Of a stretch of 64,000 nucleotides of DNA, positions 61,801 through 64,000 are shown in pieces. This DNA comes from Chromobotia macracanthus (taxonomy: Eukaryota; Chordata; Actinopteri; Cypriniformes; Botiidae): contig JAZGTH010000002.1 of assembly GCA_036877525.1 (NCBI GenBank), positions 7,982,501-8,046,500 on the forward strand, given 5' to 3'. The position numbers and the translations under genes were made by a program. Within the stretch, counting starts at the first letter, position 1; each line of letters opens with the position of its first letter. A model generated the notes under the pieces. It had not been told where the DNA came from. It searched no databases and was given only the letters and a program-made list of their open reading frames with translations.

Positions 61801-63431
61801 AGTGTTTGCATTCTCTGAGCTTTCTGATGCAGTTTAAGAAATGCAGTACCTGTGTGCAGGTGAGACGAGTACAGAACAGGGCTGCATAAATCTAGATATT
61901 TATACATGCTGTACATTATATATTACATACATGAACATTGATAAAGGGACAACAAAAATCTATGTTTATGATGAAAGAGCAATGTAAAAAGTAAAAAGAG
62001 GTATGAAATAAATTTGCAGTTTTATTATTACTAAACGCATGGCTCTACAGCTGCCACATACTAATTTTTAGTATGTCTTATTAGTACTTACACTTAGTAG
62101 TAGTACTGTTTATATTGTTGTCCCATTTGCAACACATTTTGCAAATGGGACATTGAGTCAAACACTTGACACTGTTGTTCTTATGCTCCTAGTTCTTTTG
62201 TGATGGCCACTGGCCATGTTGTTTAACCAAGCAATATACTTTTACATAACCTTAACAGGCCGCAACAAATTGCTCAGTTCCCATGAATGTAAGCATTTCT
62301 GGCAGAATTGGTGGCGTTTAGTGATTTTCCACGCTGTCATCAACCATCTTCCTCAAGCTCATTTTTGCGTTTTGACTCAGTTTGCGTTTTATTACAATGA
62401 CTAGCTTCGGGCCAGGATCAGCGACATCATCACCCTGGTGACATCATCTCTGTCTGTTTGTTTTTCAACTCTTCAACCCTAAACATCTGAAATGTTTAAA
62501 TGTGTTGATTCCACTCATTACGCATCATCACTTTTGTCTTAATTGTGCTTTAATTTTTTAGGGCATGAAGTCATGTCAGAAAGAAAGTGGCAGTTTTTCT
62601 AAGCGGTTTGTTGGCATTAAAGCAATCTTTCTGCTTGATCAAATATTTATGCTCGGATGAGTCATTTGTTTCAAACAGTCTTAAATGTCTGGGGTCAGTG
62701 TATAATTTGAAAAGTGAACGGATGTATTTATGTTACGAATATATTAAACTTAGACATTAAACATTGATGTCTTTTTGAGTCGTTGACTTGTTCTGTGGAG
62801 CAAATTTGTTTTAATACAAGTAGTGAACACATTATATAACGAAGAGCTCACAAGAATTTCTTTTCCATTTATGACTAACTACTGTTTGCGTTTTGAGTCT
62901 TCCTCCAACATTTCACAGCCCATGGATGCATATTAGGCGAGAAGACGGTCGGCCTCCAACACAACGGCTGCGTCTCCAATCAGTGATGTCACAGGCTTCC
63001 TTGCTGTGCATGACAACAATGGATTCTGCGGCTGTGACTCAGCCAGACACCAAGGAGACTTCCCCGAGCTAGATGTCACATGCATGCACTGACAACAGGA
63101 GAAATCAACATGACGCTGCACTAAGAGAGTGATCAAAGGTTAGGAATATTCACACCCCTAACTCCTAACACACTTCAACCAAAAAATGCCATCTGACTGG
63201 TTCACAGTAATTAGTTATGCTCAGACTTCGTCACATCTGAGTTTTCCTGAAAGTCCTTGCTCTCTCTCTTTAAATCACCTTGACAGAGTTTAATAAGGAG
63301 ACTAAAGAAGCACAAGGCCAGACACGCAGCCTTCTGTTATAGAGGACCACAACTCACAGAGAGCTGGGGATTCTGCCCCCTGCTGCAACAAACCTGTTCC
63401 TGAAGGACATGAAAAACAGAGAGAAATAGAT

Positions 63432-63443
63432 AGAGAGAAAGAG

Positions 63444-63504
<61 letters not shown>
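63432..63504. repeat. (AG)n microsatellite
   Basis: A nearly pure AG tract with one or two interruptions. Open frames across it read as Ser-Leu repeats and are not genes. Confidence 0.95.
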
Positions 63505-63507
<3 letters not shown>

Positions 63508-64000
63508 ACAGCCCTGAAACGCTGAGACTCACAGCTAGCGACCAGTTGGGCTTTTTTGGAATTTAAAAAAATAAAAAAATTAAAAAAAAAAAAATCACAC
63601 TCAGGTTTTTGTTTGTGTTGTGCCAATCTTTTATGTGTCATTCTCGGCCTGGTGCTCTTACACTTTACACTGACACCTTTTGGCATGGATGCATCAAAGT
63701 CTCAAGGTTTGTCTGAAAGATGCCTATCCTAACTGGTTCCAAAAAGCATCTCTATGTTATTTATTAGTCATCTTATTTCTCTCACTATGTACTATGAGTC
63801 TTGCTTGTTTGTTTTAGTTGTATATAGAACAAAAACATATTTTTCTTCACCTCATGCGAGTATAGATTTAATATCTGTCAGATGTTTTAATCATTTCTTT
63901 GTGTGAAGCTATTTTCGTTTAAATGACAGATACCACCAAACTAAACAAAATGAAAAGGACAAATTGTCTTATGGAAAATTATTTTTTTCCCCTCAGACAT

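Larger units (their letters stand above)
55940..64000 (-). other. ccser1: CCSER1 intron upstream of the 55.8-kb exon (partial)
   Basis: At least 8 kb of intron continuing off the right edge. It contains the Tc1-like transposon (57306-58838) and an AG microsatellite (63432-63504). No earlier CCSER1 exon was recognised. The open frame at 62933-63136 on the minus strand is GC-rich but has no splice sites or family match. Confidence 0.7.

Noticed and set aside
62933..63136. GC-richer minus-strand open frame considered as an upstream CCSER1 exon
   Set aside because: No acceptor or donor at suitable places and no match to recalled CCSER1 sequence.
63302..63686. Minus-strand open frames over the AG tract at 63.4 kb
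   Set aside because: Translation of a microsatellite and flanking low-complexity DNA.

Overview
This is a vertebrate nuclear window, almost certainly from a teleost fish. The exons are short and split by kilobase introns with GT/AG borders, long AG and GT microsatellites are present, and the Tc1/mariner elements are of fish type. There are no operons, no bacterial-style gene packing and no CRISPR array. The species cannot be fixed from the sequence.

Two genes can be named, both on the minus strand. (1) GRID2 (glutamate receptor delta-2): only coding exon 1 is present (10864-10951), carrying the start codon, the signal peptide and the start of the mature N-terminus. Its 5' UTR and promoter lie at higher coordinates (about 10.95-11.7 kb), and intron 1 fills 1-10863 and continues off the left edge. 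(2) CCSER1 (coiled-coil serine-rich protein 1, formerly FAM190A): the 3' half of the gene runs from the right edge down to a stop codon at 22514. Five exons are well supported (55798-55939, 52764-52841, 49681-49764, 47260-47337 and the terminal exon 22514-23038). A sixth (39949-40018) is likely, and a seventh (45531-45731) is tentative. The order CCSER1 then GRID2, in the same orientation, is the arrangement on human 4q22, so each assignment supports the other. Here the two coding regions are only about 11.6 kb apart.

Layout: 1-10.9 kb is GRID2 intron 1, with a CpG-rich block at 9.3-10.5 kb that includes a perfect CRE, a 50-bp palindrome at 1.66 kb and a GT microsatellite. 10.86-11.7 kb is GRID2 exon 1 and its probable promoter. 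11.7-22.5 kb is intergenic DNA plus the CCSER1 3' UTR. 22.5-56 kb holds the CCSER1 3' exons and their introns, which contain two Tc1-type MITEs, a tRNA-Gly-like pseudogene, a 129-bp AG tract and an unassigned coding-like segment at about 45.8-46.1 kb. 56-64 kb is a further CCSER1 intron holding a 1.53-kb Tc1-like transposon with about 210-bp terminal inverted repeats and a disabled transposase.

No clearly new biological system was found. The observations most worth checking are the unassigned coding-like segment next to the tentative CCSER1 exon, the reading-phase conflict around the 39.95-kb exon, the CpG/CRE block in GRID2 intron 1, the E-box/CCAAT cluster at 51.7 kb and the 50-bp palindrome.
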